This document shows, one piece after another, positions 19,111 through 28,181 of a stretch of DNA of 41,557 nt. Source of the DNA: an uncultured Actinomycetes bacterium (GTDB taxonomy: Bacteria > Actinomycetota > Thermoleophilia > Solirubrobacterales > Solirubrobacteraceae); the NCBI GenBank assembly GCA_937888775.1, contig CALAQT010000481.1:1-41557 (forward strand), given 5' to 3'. A model generated the notes under the pieces. That model was given only the letters and a program-made list of their open reading frames with translations, searched no databases and had not been told where the DNA came from. The first letter of the stretch is position 1. Every line of letters starts with the position of its first letter. Both the position numbers and the translations under genes were made by a program.

Positions 19111-20130
19111 TCATCCGGCCACCAGGATCGCGGTCACCACCAGGTTGGCGGTGGCCAGCGGGAGCAGGATCTTCCAGCCGAAGGACATCAGCTGGTCATA
19201 GCGCAGGCGCGGCAGCGTCGCGCGCACCCATACGAACAAGGTGATCACGATCATCATCTTGGCCAGCACGATGATCGGGTCAACCCAGCCGGGCGGGTGG
19301 ATCCCGAACGGCATCAGCCAGCCGCCGAGGAACATCGTCGTGGCGATCCCCGCGACCACGATCATGTTCATGTACTCGGCGAACAGGAAGGCGACGAACG
19401 GGGTCCCGCCGTACTCGGTGAAGTAGCCGCCGACCAGCTCGGTCTCGGCCTCGGAGAGATCGAACGGGGAGCGGTTGGTCTCCGCAAACGACGCCGTCAT
19501 GAAGATCAGGAAGCCGGCGAACTGCGGGATGCAGTACCAGATGCCGTTCTGGGCGGTCACGATGCCGGTCAGCGACAGCGTCTGGGCGGTCATCACGACG
19601 CCGACCAGCGCCAGACCCTGGGAGACCTCGTATGAGATCAGCTGGGCGGCCCCGCGCATCGCGCCCAAGAACGAATACTTGGAACCCGATGCCCAACCGC
19701 CGAGCATGATCCCGTAGAACGAGATCCCGGCGAACGCGAACACGTACAGCGGCCCGATCGAGACGTCGATCCCGTACAGACCGACCTCTTGGCCCAAAAC
19801 CCGCTGCACGTTTCCGAACGGGACCAGCGCCAGCGCCGAGACCGCGGTCAAGATCGCCAGCATCGGCGCGACTCTGAACATGAAGCCGACCGAGGTGGTG
19901 GGGCGGAACGGTTCCTTGGTGGCGAACTTGACGATCTCGGCGATCGGCTGCAGCAGGCCGAACGGGCCGACTCGGTTGGGCCCGTAGCGGCCCTGGAAGC
20001 GACCCAGGAGCTTGCGCTCGTAGATGATGATGACCGGCAGGATCGCGAAGATCACACCGAAGATCACGAGCGCCTTGACGATCTGCACCCACCAGGGCTC
20101 GAAGTAGTTGACGTTCGCGAGGATGCTCAC
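19111..20130 (-). CDS. nuoH: NADH-quinone oxidoreductase subunit H
   Basis: Membrane subunit of complex I that forms the quinone chamber with NuoB and NuoD; 339 aa with eight helices. The conserved motifs [28 protein letters not shown] and EPFRP, then [22 protein letters not shown], are intact. The GTG start at 20128-20130 has GGAGG upstream. A 49-bp gap follows nuoG, the largest internal gap of the operon. Confidence 0.97.
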   Translation of the reverse strand: MSILANVNYFEPWWVQIVKALVIFGVIFAILPVIIIYERKLLGRFQGRYGPNRVGPFGLLQPIAEIVKFATKEPFRPTTSVGFMFRVAPMLAILTAVSALALVPFGNVQRVLGQEVGLYGIDVSIGPLYVFAFAGISFYGIMLGGWASGSKYSFLGAMRGAAQLISYEVSQGLALVGVVMTAQTLSLTGIVTAQNGIWYCIPQFAGFLIFMTASFAETNRSPFDLSEAETELVGGYFTEYGGTPFVAFLFAEYMNMIVVAGIATTMFLGGWLMPFGIHPPGWVDPIIVLAKMMIVITLFVWVRATLPRLRYDQLMSFGWKILLPLATANLVVTAILVAG

Positions 20131-20179
20131 GCGAACCTCCGCTCGCCATCCGGGCTCGCCTTGATGGAGGTCGCGTGAG

Positions 20180-22648
20180 TCATCCGGCTGCTCTGCGAAC
20201 CTCGACCAACGGCTCGGTCAGGCGGTTGGCCGAGTCGGTGGCGATCCCCTCGGCCAGGAAGCTGGTGCCGACCGGCACCCCGGTGCGTACGACGGCGGTC
20301 GCGCGCAGCCGCGTGCCATTCTGAGCCACCTCGACCCTCTCGCCGTGGGGGATCCCCAGCCGCGCGGCGTCCTGCGGAGAGAGCTCGAGCTGCTGGGTGG
20401 GAATCAGATAGTGCAGCACGGGGGAGATCTCGACCTCGGGACCTGCCCAGATCGGCCGGTAGGTCCCCAGGCGTAGGCTGCCGTTCTCAGCTTGGGGGGA
20501 TGGGGCGGCCCGGGATGTGTGGTGAGGGTCGCTCGCAGGAGGTGGCAGCTGCGGCATCCCGACCGAGACCTGATGGCCGGCCGTCACCGCCGCGGCCTGT
20601 TCGCGCTCCGGCCAGCGCACGCCCTGCCCGCCCAGCTCTTCCAGCGTCAGCCCCTCGTAGAACGGGACCGCCGCCACCAGCTGGGAGAAGGCCATCGGGC
20701 TGCTCTGGACACCGAGGTCGAGTCCGGCGCGGCGTGCGATCTCGGCCAGCACCGACCAGCCGGCGCGCACCTGCCCGGGGTGGGCGATGGCGATCCGCAG
20801 ACGCTGCAGGCGTCCGTCGGGGTGCACGACGGTGCCCTCCTTCTCGGCGTGGGACTCGGCCGGGAAGATGACCGACGCGTGCTCGCGCAGGCCCTCGGTG
20901 AGCACCGATGCGTGGGCGACCACCAGCGCGGCGCTGTGCAGCGCCCGCTCCCACAGCTCACGGTCGGGCTGGTCACGCACGGGGTCGGTCTGAAACAGGT
21001 ACAGCGCGCTGACCGCGCCGTCGGCCGCCGCGCGGGCGATCTCGCGGGCGCCGCGCCCGGACTGCGCGAGCTCTGAGTACCCGGGCCCTGCGTCGGGCAT
21101 CACGCCGGCCTCACGCAGCCCGCGGCTGTTGGCGCCGGCCGGAACCTCCAGCAGCCCGGCCCCGGCGCGCTCCGACAGCCCCAGGTGTTTGGCGATCGCC
21201 AACAGTGCGACGCCGCCGTCGGCGCCGACCCGCTCGCCATAGAGGATCACCACGTCGTCGCCGCCATCGCGCAGCAGCGCGGCCAGCCCGTCGATCTCCT
21301 CGCTGCGCTGTTCGCCGCGCAGCGCGGCCTCAAGCTCGGCCAGGAAGGCGGCCTCGCCGCCGGGCGGGTAGCGCAGCACTGCGCGCGCGTTGGGGTCCAG
21401 CGCACTGGGGCGCGCCGTGGCGATTGCCAGCGCCACGCCGCGGCGCCGCACGCCCTTGCGGATGCGGAGATCGAGGATCGGGGACTCGTCGATCGGCTCG
21501 CAGCCGAGCACGAGTACCGTGTGGGCGAACTCCAGATCGGTGACCGAGGCCTGCAGCTCCGGCGCGCTCAGCGCACGGGTCACGCCGAGCCCGGAGCCAA
21601 CGCCGCTGCGCGAGTCTATGTCGTGGCTGTCCAGGCCCTCGCGCAGCAGACGCTGGAGCAGGAAGCCCTCCTCGTTGGTGGCCTGCCCCCCGACCAGTGC
21701 CCCGACGCGACCCCGGTGGCGGCTCAGTCCCGCGGCGACCTCCAGCGCGCGCTCCCAGGAGACCTCGCGCAGCTCGCTGCCGTCGCGTGCCAGCGGCGCG
21801 GTGATCCGCTGATCGACGTGAATCGCCTGATAGGCGAAGCGGCCCTTGTCGCACAGCCAGCCGTCATCGACGCCGGCGTGGTCGCGCGCCAGGACACGCA
21901 TCACCTTCTCGTCACGGACGGTGAAGGTCACGTTGCACTGCGACGGGCAGAGCGTGCACACACCGCCGGCGCCCTCGATGTCCCACGGACGAGCGCGGAA
22001 GCGGTAGGGCTGGGAGGTCAGCGCGCCGACCGGGCACAGCTCGATGATGTTGCCGCTGAACGGCGCCACGTAGGGGTGACCGTCGTGGGTGGAGACGAAC
22101 GTGTGGGCGCCGCGCTCGGAGAAGATCAACTGGTAGTCCTCGGACACCTCCTGGGAGAAGCGCACGCAGCGGTAACAGAGAATGCAGCGCTCGCGATCGA
22201 TTGCCACCAGCGGCGACAGCGCCAGCGGCTTCTGGAAGTGGCGCTTGGGCTCGATGAAGCGCGAGCGCCCCAGCCCCCAGCCGAAGGTGATGTCCTGCAG
22301 CGGGCACTCACCCCCCTTGTCGCACACCGGGCAGTCGAGCGGGTGGTTGACCAGCAGGAATTCCACCATCGCGTTCTGGGCGTGGCGGACCCGCTCGGTC
22401 TGGGTGTGCACGACCATCCCGTCCTTGACCGGCGTCGAGCACGAGGTCTGCAGCTTGGGGATCCCCTCGATCTCCACCAGGCACATGCGGCACGCGCCGA
22501 CCGGGTTGCCGAGCTTGGGCTCGTAGCAGAAGTAGGGGATCTCGACGTCGCCCTGCTTGGCGGCGTCGACCAGCATCGCGCCCTCGATCGCCTGCACCTC
22601 GCGGCCGTCGATCGTCAGCTGGATGGTCTTCTGCTGTGGACGTGGCAT
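20180..22648 (-). CDS. nuoG: NADH-quinone oxidoreductase subunit G
   Basis: Largest peripheral subunit of complex I, 822 aa. Cluster ligands seen: 2Fe-2S N1b at C41/C53/C56/C70; N5 at H102/C106/C109/C115; N4 at C155/C158/C161/C205; and a fourth set C231/C234/C238/C266 matching the off-pathway N7 cluster found in E. coli and Thermus but not in all bacteria. A degenerate molybdopterin-oxidoreductase domain follows, with a C-terminal MoCo-dinucleotide-binding-like beta domain (LELSPQDAARLGIPHGERVEV). nuoF lies 6 bp upstream. Confidence 0.97.
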   Translation of the reverse strand: MPRPQQKTIQLTIDGREVQAIEGAMLVDAAKQGDVEIPYFCYEPKLGNPVGACRMCLVEIEGIPKLQTSCSTPVKDGMVVHTQTERVRHAQNAMVEFLLVNHPLDCPVCDKGGECPLQDITFGWGLGRSRFIEPKRHFQKPLALSPLVAIDRERCILCYRCVRFSQEVSEDYQLIFSERGAHTFVSTHDGHPYVAPFSGNIIELCPVGALTSQPYRFRARPWDIEGAGGVCTLCPSQCNVTFTVRDEKVMRVLARDHAGVDDGWLCDKGRFAYQAIHVDQRITAPLARDGSELREVSWERALEVAAGLSRHRGRVGALVGGQATNEEGFLLQRLLREGLDSHDIDSRSGVGSGLGVTRALSAPELQASVTDLEFAHTVLVLGCEPIDESPILDLRIRKGVRRRGVALAIATARPSALDPNARAVLRYPPGGEAAFLAELEAALRGEQRSEEIDGLAALLRDGGDDVVILYGERVGADGGVALLAIAKHLGLSERAGAGLLEVPAGANSRGLREAGVMPDAGPGYSELAQSGRGAREIARAAADGAVSALYLFQTDPVRDQPDRELWERALHSAALVVAHASVLTEGLREHASVIFPAESHAEKEGTVVHPDGRLQRLRIAIAHPGQVRAGWSVLAEIARRAGLDLGVQSSPMAFSQLVAAVPFYEGLTLEELGGQGVRWPEREQAAAVTAGHQVSVGMPQLPPPASDPHHTSRAAPSPQAENGSLRLGTYRPIWAGPEVEISPVLHYLIPTQQLELSPQDAARLGIPHGERVEVAQNGTRLRATAVVRTGVPVGTSFLAEGIATDSANRLTEPLVEVRRAAG

Positions 22649-22654
22649 CGGTGT

Positions 22655-24040
22655 TCAGTGAACGGGCAGCGGGCCCTCGGGCTGGCCGCCCGCTCGGCGT
22701 CCGGCCTCGCCTGATCGGGCGGCGCCCGAGTCGTCCAGCTGCTCGTCGGCGACGCCGAGCGCCACCACTTCCGCCAACTCGGCCGCGCCGGCGCGCTCGC
22801 GCGCGGCCTCGATCTCAGCCTCGAGCTCGTCACGGAACTTCGCGACCATCGAGCCGATCGGCATCGCCATCGCGTCGCCCAGCACGCACAGGCAGTTGCC
22901 GATGATCTGCTCCTGGACCGAGGCCATGATGTCGAGGTCCATCGGGGTAGCCTCGCCGGTCTCGATCCGCTGCAGCATCTTGTGCGTCCAGTTGGTGCCC
23001 TCGCGGCACGGCACGCACTTCCCGCAGGACTCGTGCGCGTAGAACTTGGCCACCTTGATCGCCGTGGCCAGCACGCTGCGCGTCTCGTCGGCGACGATGA
23101 TCGCCCCTGAGCCGAGCATCGTCCCCGCCCTGGCCATGCTGTCGAAGTCATACGGGATGTCGAGGTCGTCCTTGGTCAACACCGGCGAGCTCGAGCCGCC
23201 CGGGAACCAGAACTTGATCTCCCGGCCCTCCCGCGGACCGCCGGCCAGGCCGTAGATGATCTCCCGGGAGGGAATCCCCAGCTCGATCTCGTAGTTGCCG
23301 GGGCGCTGCACGTCGCCGGAGACCGACACGACCTTGGTCCCGGTCGATGTCTCGGTGCCGATCTTGGCGTACTCGGCTCCGCCCATCCGGATGATGTGCG
23401 GCACGGTGGACAGCGTCTCGACGTTGTTGATCAGCGTCGGGCCGTGGTAGAGACCCTCGATCGCCGGGAACGGCGGCTTCAGGCGCGGGTTGCCGCGTTT
23501 GCCCTCCAGCGAGTCCAGCAGCCCGGTCTCCTCGCCGCAGATGTAGGCGCCGGCGCCGCGGTGCAGCACCAGCGACAGCGTCAGCTCAGAGCCCAGGATC
23601 CGCTCGCCCAGGTAGCCGGCCTGCGCGGCCTGCGCGATCGCCGCCTCCAGGATGTCGGCCTGCTTCTCATACTCGCCGCGGATGTAGATGTAGGAGCGAT
23701 CGATCTCCCCGGCCCAGGCGGCGATCACGATCCCCTCGATCAGCATGTGCGGGCTCTTCTGCATCAGCTCGCGGTCCTTGAACGTGCCGGGCTCGGATTC
23801 GTCGGCGTTGCAGACCAGGTACTTGACCATGTCACCGTGGGGCAGGAAGGAGATCTTCTTGCCGATCTGGAAACCGGCCCCCCCGCGTCCGCGCAAGCCC
23901 GAGGCCATGATCTCGCCGGCGACCTCCTCACGGGTCATCGACAGCGCCTGGCGCAGGCCCTGATATCCCCCCCGGCGCTCGTAGACGTCGATCCGGTTGA
24001 GTCCGGGCTCGTCGATGCGGTCGAACAGGATCTTTCTCAT
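22655..24040 (-). CDS. nuoF: NADH-quinone oxidoreductase subunit F
   Basis: Site of NADH oxidation in complex I, carrying FMN and 4Fe-4S cluster N3; 461 aa. The NADH/FMN glycine loop is SGLRGRGGAGFQIGKK (48-62), and CNADESEPGTFKDR (77-90) contributes to FMN binding. The SLBB region is central, and N3 ligands are C339/C342/C345 (CGKCVPCREGT) and C385 (CVLGDA). A hydrophilic tail of about 45 residues, rich in Ala, Glu and Arg, follows the family domain. The start overlaps the nuoE stop by 4 bp. Confidence 0.97.
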   Translation of the reverse strand: MRKILFDRIDEPGLNRIDVYERRGGYQGLRQALSMTREEVAGEIMASGLRGRGGAGFQIGKKISFLPHGDMVKYLVCNADESEPGTFKDRELMQKSPHMLIEGIVIAAWAGEIDRSYIYIRGEYEKQADILEAAIAQAAQAGYLGERILGSELTLSLVLHRGAGAYICGEETGLLDSLEGKRGNPRLKPPFPAIEGLYHGPTLINNVETLSTVPHIIRMGGAEYAKIGTETSTGTKVVSVSGDVQRPGNYEIELGIPSREIIYGLAGGPREGREIKFWFPGGSSSPVLTKDDLDIPYDFDSMARAGTMLGSGAIIVADETRSVLATAIKVAKFYAHESCGKCVPCREGTNWTHKMLQRIETGEATPMDLDIMASVQEQIIGNCLCVLGDAMAMPIGSMVAKFRDELEAEIEAARERAGAAELAEVVALGVADEQLDDSGAARSGEAGRRAGGQPEGPLPVH

Positions 24041-24816
24041 TGCTCTTTCTCGGCTTGATCGGGTGCAGCCTCAATCGCCGCCGAAGGGCCGGGCCGGTCG
24101 ATGCCCTGATCCTGTGCTGCCAGGCCGGCGGTGTCGGCCCGGGGCACGTCGCGCTCGGGAGGATCGAACTCCTCGGCGCCTGGTTGGACCCCGGGATCCA
24201 CGCAGCGGCGGTAGCGAAGCTGCTTGTGCTCGAGAACCGGACGGCCGGCGTCGAGGTCCTCCACTACGCGCACCGCCTCGTCGAGGTCGACCGGGCCGAT
24301 GTACTCGCCGTCGACCGAGGCCATCGGCGCGATGTCGCACGCCCCCAGGCACTCGAACGAGCGCACATGGATGTCCCCACGCCCGGCGGCGGCCTGGATC
24401 ATGGCGTCGAGCAACTCATCGCCGCCGAGCAGCGAGCAGGTGATGTTGGTGCAGACGTAGACATCGTGGTGGTGGTGCCGGGGCTCGAGCTCGAGCATGT
24501 CGTAGAAGCTCGCGACCGAGGTCAGGTAGGCGGGCGTCAGGGCCATCACCGCCGCCACCTGAGTGATCGCCTGGGGTGAGCAGTACCCGTGGACGCGCTG
24601 GGCGGCGTGTAGCGCAGGGATCGCTGCCGAGCGGCGGTCCGGGTACTTGGCCATCGCGGCCTCGATTTCGGCCCGCAGCTCGGCTGGAACCGGCGTCGTG
24701 GCCGGATCCGGGACTACGGCCGGCGCCTTGGTCAGGTCGACCGCCTCGTCCCAGCCGGGCACGCGTGATCCGTGCCCGAACCGTGCGACCGGTATCTGAG
24801 GCCGGCCAGTCGTCAT
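24037..24816 (-). CDS. nuoE: NADH-quinone oxidoreductase subunit E
   Basis: Thioredoxin-like subunit of complex I with 2Fe-2S cluster N1a; ligands C122, C127, C156 and C160 (VCTNITC, FECLGAC). The N-terminal helical bundle (AMAKYPDRRSAAIPALHAAQRVHGYCS) is typical. At 259 aa it is longer than usual: an N-terminal leader of about 40 residues and a disordered Pro/Glu/Asp-rich tail of about 65 residues flank the domain. A run of four histidines (114-117) precedes the first cluster motif, where homologues have few. It overlaps nuoD and nuoF by 4 bp on each side. Confidence 0.96.
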   Translation of the reverse strand: MTTGRPQIPVARFGHGSRVPGWDEAVDLTKAPAVVPDPATTPVPAELRAEIEAAMAKYPDRRSAAIPALHAAQRVHGYCSPQAITQVAAVMALTPAYLTSVASFYDMLELEPRHHHHDVYVCTNITCSLLGGDELLDAMIQAAAGRGDIHVRSFECLGACDIAPMASVDGEYIGPVDLDEAVRVVEDLDAGRPVLEHKQLRYRRCVDPGVQPGAEEFDPPERDVPRADTAGLAAQDQGIDRPGPSAAIEAAPDQAEKEQ

Positions 24817-26054
24817 CGGTCGATGCCCCCCAGGATCGGGTCGAGCATCGCCAGCGTCGCGATCAGATCGGCGATGTAGGCGCCCTCGACCATCGGCGCC
24901 AGCGCCTGCAGGTGCACGAAGCTCGGGTCGCGCATGTGCACGCGGGCCGGTTTGGCCGAGCCGTCGGCACGCACGAAGCAGCCGAGCTCGCCGCGCGGGC
25001 CCTCGATCGGGAAGTAGGCCTCGCCGGGCGGAACGCGGAAGCCTTCGGTGACGAGCTTGAAGTGGTGGATCAGCGCCTCCATCGAGGTCGCCAGCTCATG
25101 TCGGGGCGGCAGCGCGATCTTGCGATCGGGCGTGATGTGCGGGCCCTCAGGCAGGCCGTCGAGCGCCTGGCTGATGATCTTGACCGACTCGTAGATCTCG
25201 GCGTGGCGCACCCGGTAGCGGTCGTAGTTGTCGCCCACGGTGCCAACCGGGATCTTGAAGTCGAAGTGGTCATAGCTGCAATAGGGATCCGCCTTGCGCA
25301 GGTCCCACGGCTCGCCCGCGGCCCGCAGCAGCGGCCCGGTGACGCCGATCTTCAGCAGCGTCGCCTTATCAAGCGGACAGATACCCACCAGGCGTTCGAG
25401 CACAATCTGGTTCTTCTCCAGCAGATCGGCGTACTGGTCGGCGCGGGTCGGCATCTCGGCCACGAACTTGCGCAGCTTGGCCTCAAAGCCGCTGGGGATG
25501 TCCTCGATCACGCCGCCGACCTGGAAGTAGCGCGTGTGCATCCGCTGTCCCGAGGACATCTCGAACAGGTCGAGGATCGTCTCGCGCTCGCGGAAGCAGT
25601 ACCAGAACATTGAGATCGCCCCCAGGTCCAGCGCGCTGGTCCCCAGCCACACGAGGTGGGACATGATCCGATTGAGCTCAAGATGAATCACGCGCAGATA
25701 CTGTGCCCGGGGCGGAACCTCGACGTCCAGCAGCGTCTCGACCGCGCCGCAGAACGCCATCGCGTTGAAGTAGTAGGACAGGTAGTCCATCCGCTCGACG
25801 ACCGGGATCACCTTCCAGTAGGACTTGCCCTCGCAGGTCTTCTCGATCCCGGTATGGACGTAGCCGACGATCGGCTTGATGTCGCGCACGACCTCCCCCT
25901 CCAGCGTGGCCAGCAGCCGCAGCACGCCGTGGGTGGCCGGGTGGTGAGGTCCGATGTTGAGGGTCAGCAGTTCGTGGGTCTCGCCCAGGCCCGCCGGCTC
26001 GGCGGTGTAGGTGATCGACTCCTCTCGCTTGCGGTAATCGCTGTCTACTCCCAT
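24813..26054 (-). CDS. nuoD: NADH-quinone oxidoreductase subunit D
   Basis: 49-kDa-type subunit that forms the quinone-binding site with NuoB; 413 aa. Conserved features are NIGPHHPATHGVLRL (33-47), whose histidine contacts quinone, then GYVHTGIEKTCEGKSYWK and ELNRIMSHLVWLG. The C-terminal LDPILGGIDR corresponds to the family's terminal Asp-Arg. It is related to the hydrogenase large subunit but lacks nickel ligands, as expected. The start lies 7 bp after nuoC. Confidence 0.97.
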   Translation of the reverse strand: MGVDSDYRKREESITYTAEPAGLGETHELLTLNIGPHHPATHGVLRLLATLEGEVVRDIKPIVGYVHTGIEKTCEGKSYWKVIPVVERMDYLSYYFNAMAFCGAVETLLDVEVPPRAQYLRVIHLELNRIMSHLVWLGTSALDLGAISMFWYCFRERETILDLFEMSSGQRMHTRYFQVGGVIEDIPSGFEAKLRKFVAEMPTRADQYADLLEKNQIVLERLVGICPLDKATLLKIGVTGPLLRAAGEPWDLRKADPYCSYDHFDFKIPVGTVGDNYDRYRVRHAEIYESVKIISQALDGLPEGPHITPDRKIALPPRHELATSMEALIHHFKLVTEGFRVPPGEAYFPIEGPRGELGCFVRADGSAKPARVHMRDPSFVHLQALAPMVEGAYIADLIATLAMLDPILGGIDR

Positions 26055-26061
26055 GGGCCGT

Positions 26062-26571
26062 CTACTGCCATTTCCCGTAGGAGTTCTCTTCGTTGTAGGT
26101 GAACAGCACCGGCTCGCCGCCGATCGGGAAGTCGCGGCGCTGAGGGAAGCCTTCGTAATCCTCGGGCATCAGGATGCGCCGCAGGTCAGGGTGGCCGTTG
26201 AACACGACCCCGAACATGTCGTAGACCTCGCGCTCGGGGAACTCGGCGCCAGGGAACAGATCCGTAACCGAGTCGATCCTGGCGACGTCGATCGATACTC
26301 GCGCCTTGACCGTGATTCGATCCACGGCGCTGCGGTCCAGCAGCTCGTAGAGCACCCCGAGGCGCGGCTCCTCCGGGTAGTAATCGCAGCCGTGCAGGCT
26401 GGCCAGGAAGGTGTAGCCCTTGGCCTGCAACGCCGCCAGGATCTGCTTGACGTGCGCGGGCTCGGCGAGCAGCACCGCCCGGCCATGGCGGAACTCGGTG
26501 CCGAGGATCGACTCGGCGTTGGCGTCACGGAGCTCATGCGCGGTCAGCTCGAGCCCCGTCGCGTCAGGCAC
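26062..26571 (-). CDS. nuoC: NADH-quinone oxidoreductase subunit C
   Basis: 30-kDa-type peripheral subunit of complex I, 169 aa, not fused to NuoD. The family signature [21 protein letters not shown] is near residues 104-124, followed by [19 protein letters not shown]. The GTG start at 26569-26571 is inferred: it overlaps the nuoB stop by 8 bp and gives a product of family length. The upstream part of the open frame is an out-of-frame reading of nuoB. Confidence 0.94.
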   Translation of the reverse strand: MPDATGLELTAHELRDANAESILGTEFRHGRAVLLAEPAHVKQILAALQAKGYTFLASLHGCDYYPEEPRLGVLYELLDRSAVDRITVKARVSIDVARIDSVTDLFPGAEFPEREVYDMFGVVFNGHPDLRRILMPEDYEGFPQRRDFPIGGEPVLFTYNEENSYGKWQ

Positions 26572-27244
26572 CGGCCGTATCCCCGGGTCCGAAGACGTTG
26601 ATCGCCGCACTGCCGGGGTCGCGCTCGGGCTCGAGCACCTCCTCGGTGCCGACCGCGTCGTAGCGCTTGCGCCAGCCCTCGGGCGAGTTGCCCTGGATCT
26701 TGTCGCGCAGCCGCAGGATCCCGTGCATGAGCGCCTCGGGCCGGGGCGGGCAGCCGGGCACGTGCACGGCGATCGGCAGGAACTTGTCCGACGGCACGAG
26801 CGCGTAGTTGTTGAACACTCCCATCGACGAGCAGCAGGCACCCATCGAGATCGCCCACTTGGGCTCGAGCATCTGATCGTAGATGCGACGTATGACCGGA
26901 GCCATCTTGATCGACACGCGGCCGGAGAGGATCAGCAGGTCGGCCTGACGCGGTGAGGCCCGGAAGGCCTCCCACCCGAAGCGGGCGATGTCCATCCGCG
27001 CACCGACGATCGTCATCATCTCGATCGCGCAGCAGGCCAGCCCGAAGGTCATTGGATACATCGAGTTGCCGCGTGACCACGCCACCGCCTTCTCAAGCGT
27101 CGTCGTCATCACCCGCTCCTCCACGTACCGCTCCAGCGCCTCGTCCTCCAGATCGCCGTTGAGCATGTCGCGCGCCAGCAATTGACGTGAGCGGAAGTCG
27201 GTCGGAGCGCCGCCGCCGCTCAGCGGCTCTCGCTTTATTTCCAT
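26564..27244 (-). CDS. nuoB: NADH-quinone oxidoreductase subunit B
   Basis: Carries cluster N2, the last iron-sulphur centre before quinone; 226 aa. N2 ligands are the adjacent C71-C72 ([10 protein letters not shown]), C137 (MGACCSS) and C165 (PGCPPRPE). The N-terminus is about 45 residues longer than minimal NuoB, with a charged stretch ([20 protein letters not shown]) before [18 protein letters not shown]46 is an alternative start. The ATG at 27244 is chosen for its 10-bp overlap with nuoA and the GGAG upstream. Confidence 0.96.
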   Translation of the reverse strand: MEIKREPLSGGGAPTDFRSRQLLARDMLNGDLEDEALERYVEERVMTTTLEKAVAWSRGNSMYPMTFGLACCAIEMMTIVGARMDIARFGWEAFRASPRQADLLILSGRVSIKMAPVIRRIYDQMLEPKWAISMGACCSSMGVFNNYALVPSDKFLPIAVHVPGCPPRPEALMHGILRLRDKIQGNSPEGWRKRYDAVGTEEVLEPERDPGSAAINVFGPGDTAGA

Positions 27245-27591
27245 TCCAGCGCTCCGCGTCTCCACACGTAGACGAACGCGACCATCAGCAGCACCACGAA
27301 CACGATCGTCTCGCTCAGGGCAAAGCCGCCGAAGGCCCGCAGCTGCACCGCGATCGGATAGAGGAAGATCACCTCGATGTCGAACAGGATGAACAGCATC
27401 GCGATCAGGTAGAAGCTGATCCCGAACCGGAACCCGCGCTGGATCTCCGAGGGAAGCCCGCATTCGTAGGGCTCCTGCTTGTTGTGATTCGGATGACGCT
27501 GTCCGAAGAACAGGTTCATCACCGAGAACAGCAGGCCGACCGCCCCGCCGAGCACGAGGAACACGATGGCTGGCAGATACGTTCGCAGCAC
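27235..27591 (-). CDS. nuoA: NADH-quinone oxidoreductase subunit A
   Basis: Small three-helix membrane subunit of complex I, 118 aa, first gene of the operon. Diagnostic motifs are [11 protein letters not shown] with the conserved cysteine in the first loop, [30 protein letters not shown] in helix 2, and a final helix ending in WRRGALEWK. The GTG start is at 27589-27591. A TATAAG hexamer ends only 6 nt upstream, so the message may be leaderless. The stop overlaps nuoB. Confidence 0.96.
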   Translation of the reverse strand: MLRTYLPAIVFLVLGGAVGLLFSVMNLFFGQRHPNHNKQEPYECGLPSEIQRGFRFGISFYLIAMLFILFDIEVIFLYPIAVQLRAFGGFALSETIVFVVLLMVAFVYVWRRGALEWK

Positions 27592-27641
27592 AGGACTCTT
27601 ATATCACCGACGCCGAGCTGCTTGTAACAACATGTTACTTA
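27592..27641. promoter_or_regulatory. nuoA control region: TATAAG -10 and palindrome GTAACA-ACA-TGTTAC
   Basis: On the minus strand TATAAG (27598-27603) lies 6 nt before the nuoA start. A perfect 6-3-6 inverted repeat at 27624-27638 covers the expected -35 area (TTACAA on the minus strand, 18 nt spacer). The same palindrome abuts TACTTA (27636-27641), a -10-like hexamer 7 nt before the plus-strand ATG at 27649. A protein bound there could control both directions. It does not match the Rex consensus closely. Confidence 0.5.
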
Positions 27642-27648
27642 GTGCGGA

Positions 27649-28113
27649 ATGCGGCTATCTTCCGGGTGCAGAGTGAAACAGGTCCATCTAGTTGTTGGAG
27701 TATTGGCCATCGCGCTCAACGCCGGCGCCGCCGGATACGGCACATGGTGCTGGTGGCGCGCTCGCTCGAGCGTCTTGTTCTGGCGCCTGCTGCGGGCCGG
27801 CCAGGCCGTTATCGTCGTCCAAGTGGCGTTGGGGGGATTGTTGGTCGCCCTCGGGCACAAGGTTGCCAGCCTGCACCTGATCTACGGGCTGCTGCCCTTG
27901 GCGGTCTCGTTCATCGCCGAACAGCTGCGCATCTCATCCGCCCAGTTGGTGCTCGACCAGCGCGGCCACGAGTCCCCGGCAGCGGTCGGCGAGCTGCCTG
28001 AGGACCAGCAGCGCTCGGTCGTCCTGGCCATCGTCCAGCGCGAGACGGGCGTGATGGTACTGGCTACGCTGGTGGTTCTCGTGCTGCTGCTGCGGGCGGC
28101 CACCACGGCGTAA
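27649..28113 (+). CDS. Putative small membrane protein divergent from nuoA, 154 aa
   Basis: Unrecognised protein with about four hydrophobic segments: LVVGVLAIALNAGAAGYGTW, AVIVVQVALGGLLVAL, LHLIYGLLPLAVSFIAEQL and VMVLATLVVLVLLL. Two histidines lie close together at the second and third helices (LGHKVASLHLIYG), which could be heme or metal ligands, but this is conjecture. A hydrophilic loop between helices 3 and 4 is rich in Gln and Glu. The ATG at 27649 or the GTG at 27673 could be the start; neither has a Shine-Dalgarno. The shared control region with nuoA hints at a respiratory link. Confidence 0.7.
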   Translation: MRLSSGCRVKQVHLVVGVLAIALNAGAAGYGTWCWWRARSSVLFWRLLRAGQAVIVVQVALGGLLVALGHKVASLHLIYGLLPLAVSFIAEQLRISSAQLVLDQRGHESPAAVGELPEDQQRSVVLAIVQRETGVMVLATLVVLVLLLRAATTA

Positions 28114-28162
28114 ATCCCTGGCGGGGATTTACGCTTGGAGAAATCGCGGGGGCGATTTCTCC
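28111..28162. terminator. Two tandem hairpins between convergent genes
   Basis: Stem TAAATCCC/GGGATTTA (28111-28118, 28124-28131; loop TGGCG) contains the TAA stop of the upstream gene. A second perfect 11-bp stem GGAGAAATCGC/GCGATTTCTCC (28137-28147, 28152-28162) has a GGGG loop. The pair probably terminates both convergent transcripts. Confidence 0.75.
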
Positions 28163-28181
28163 CGGCGAATCTCGTGGTCCG

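Noticed and set aside
21185..22714. Long open frame antisense to nuoG
   Set aside because: It overlaps the well-supported nuoG over its whole length, and its translation is a low-complexity Arg/Ala/His-rich product with no family motif.
27624..27638. Rex operator at nuoA
   Set aside because: The palindrome arms do not match the TGTGAA/TTCACA-type Rex consensus closely enough to name it.
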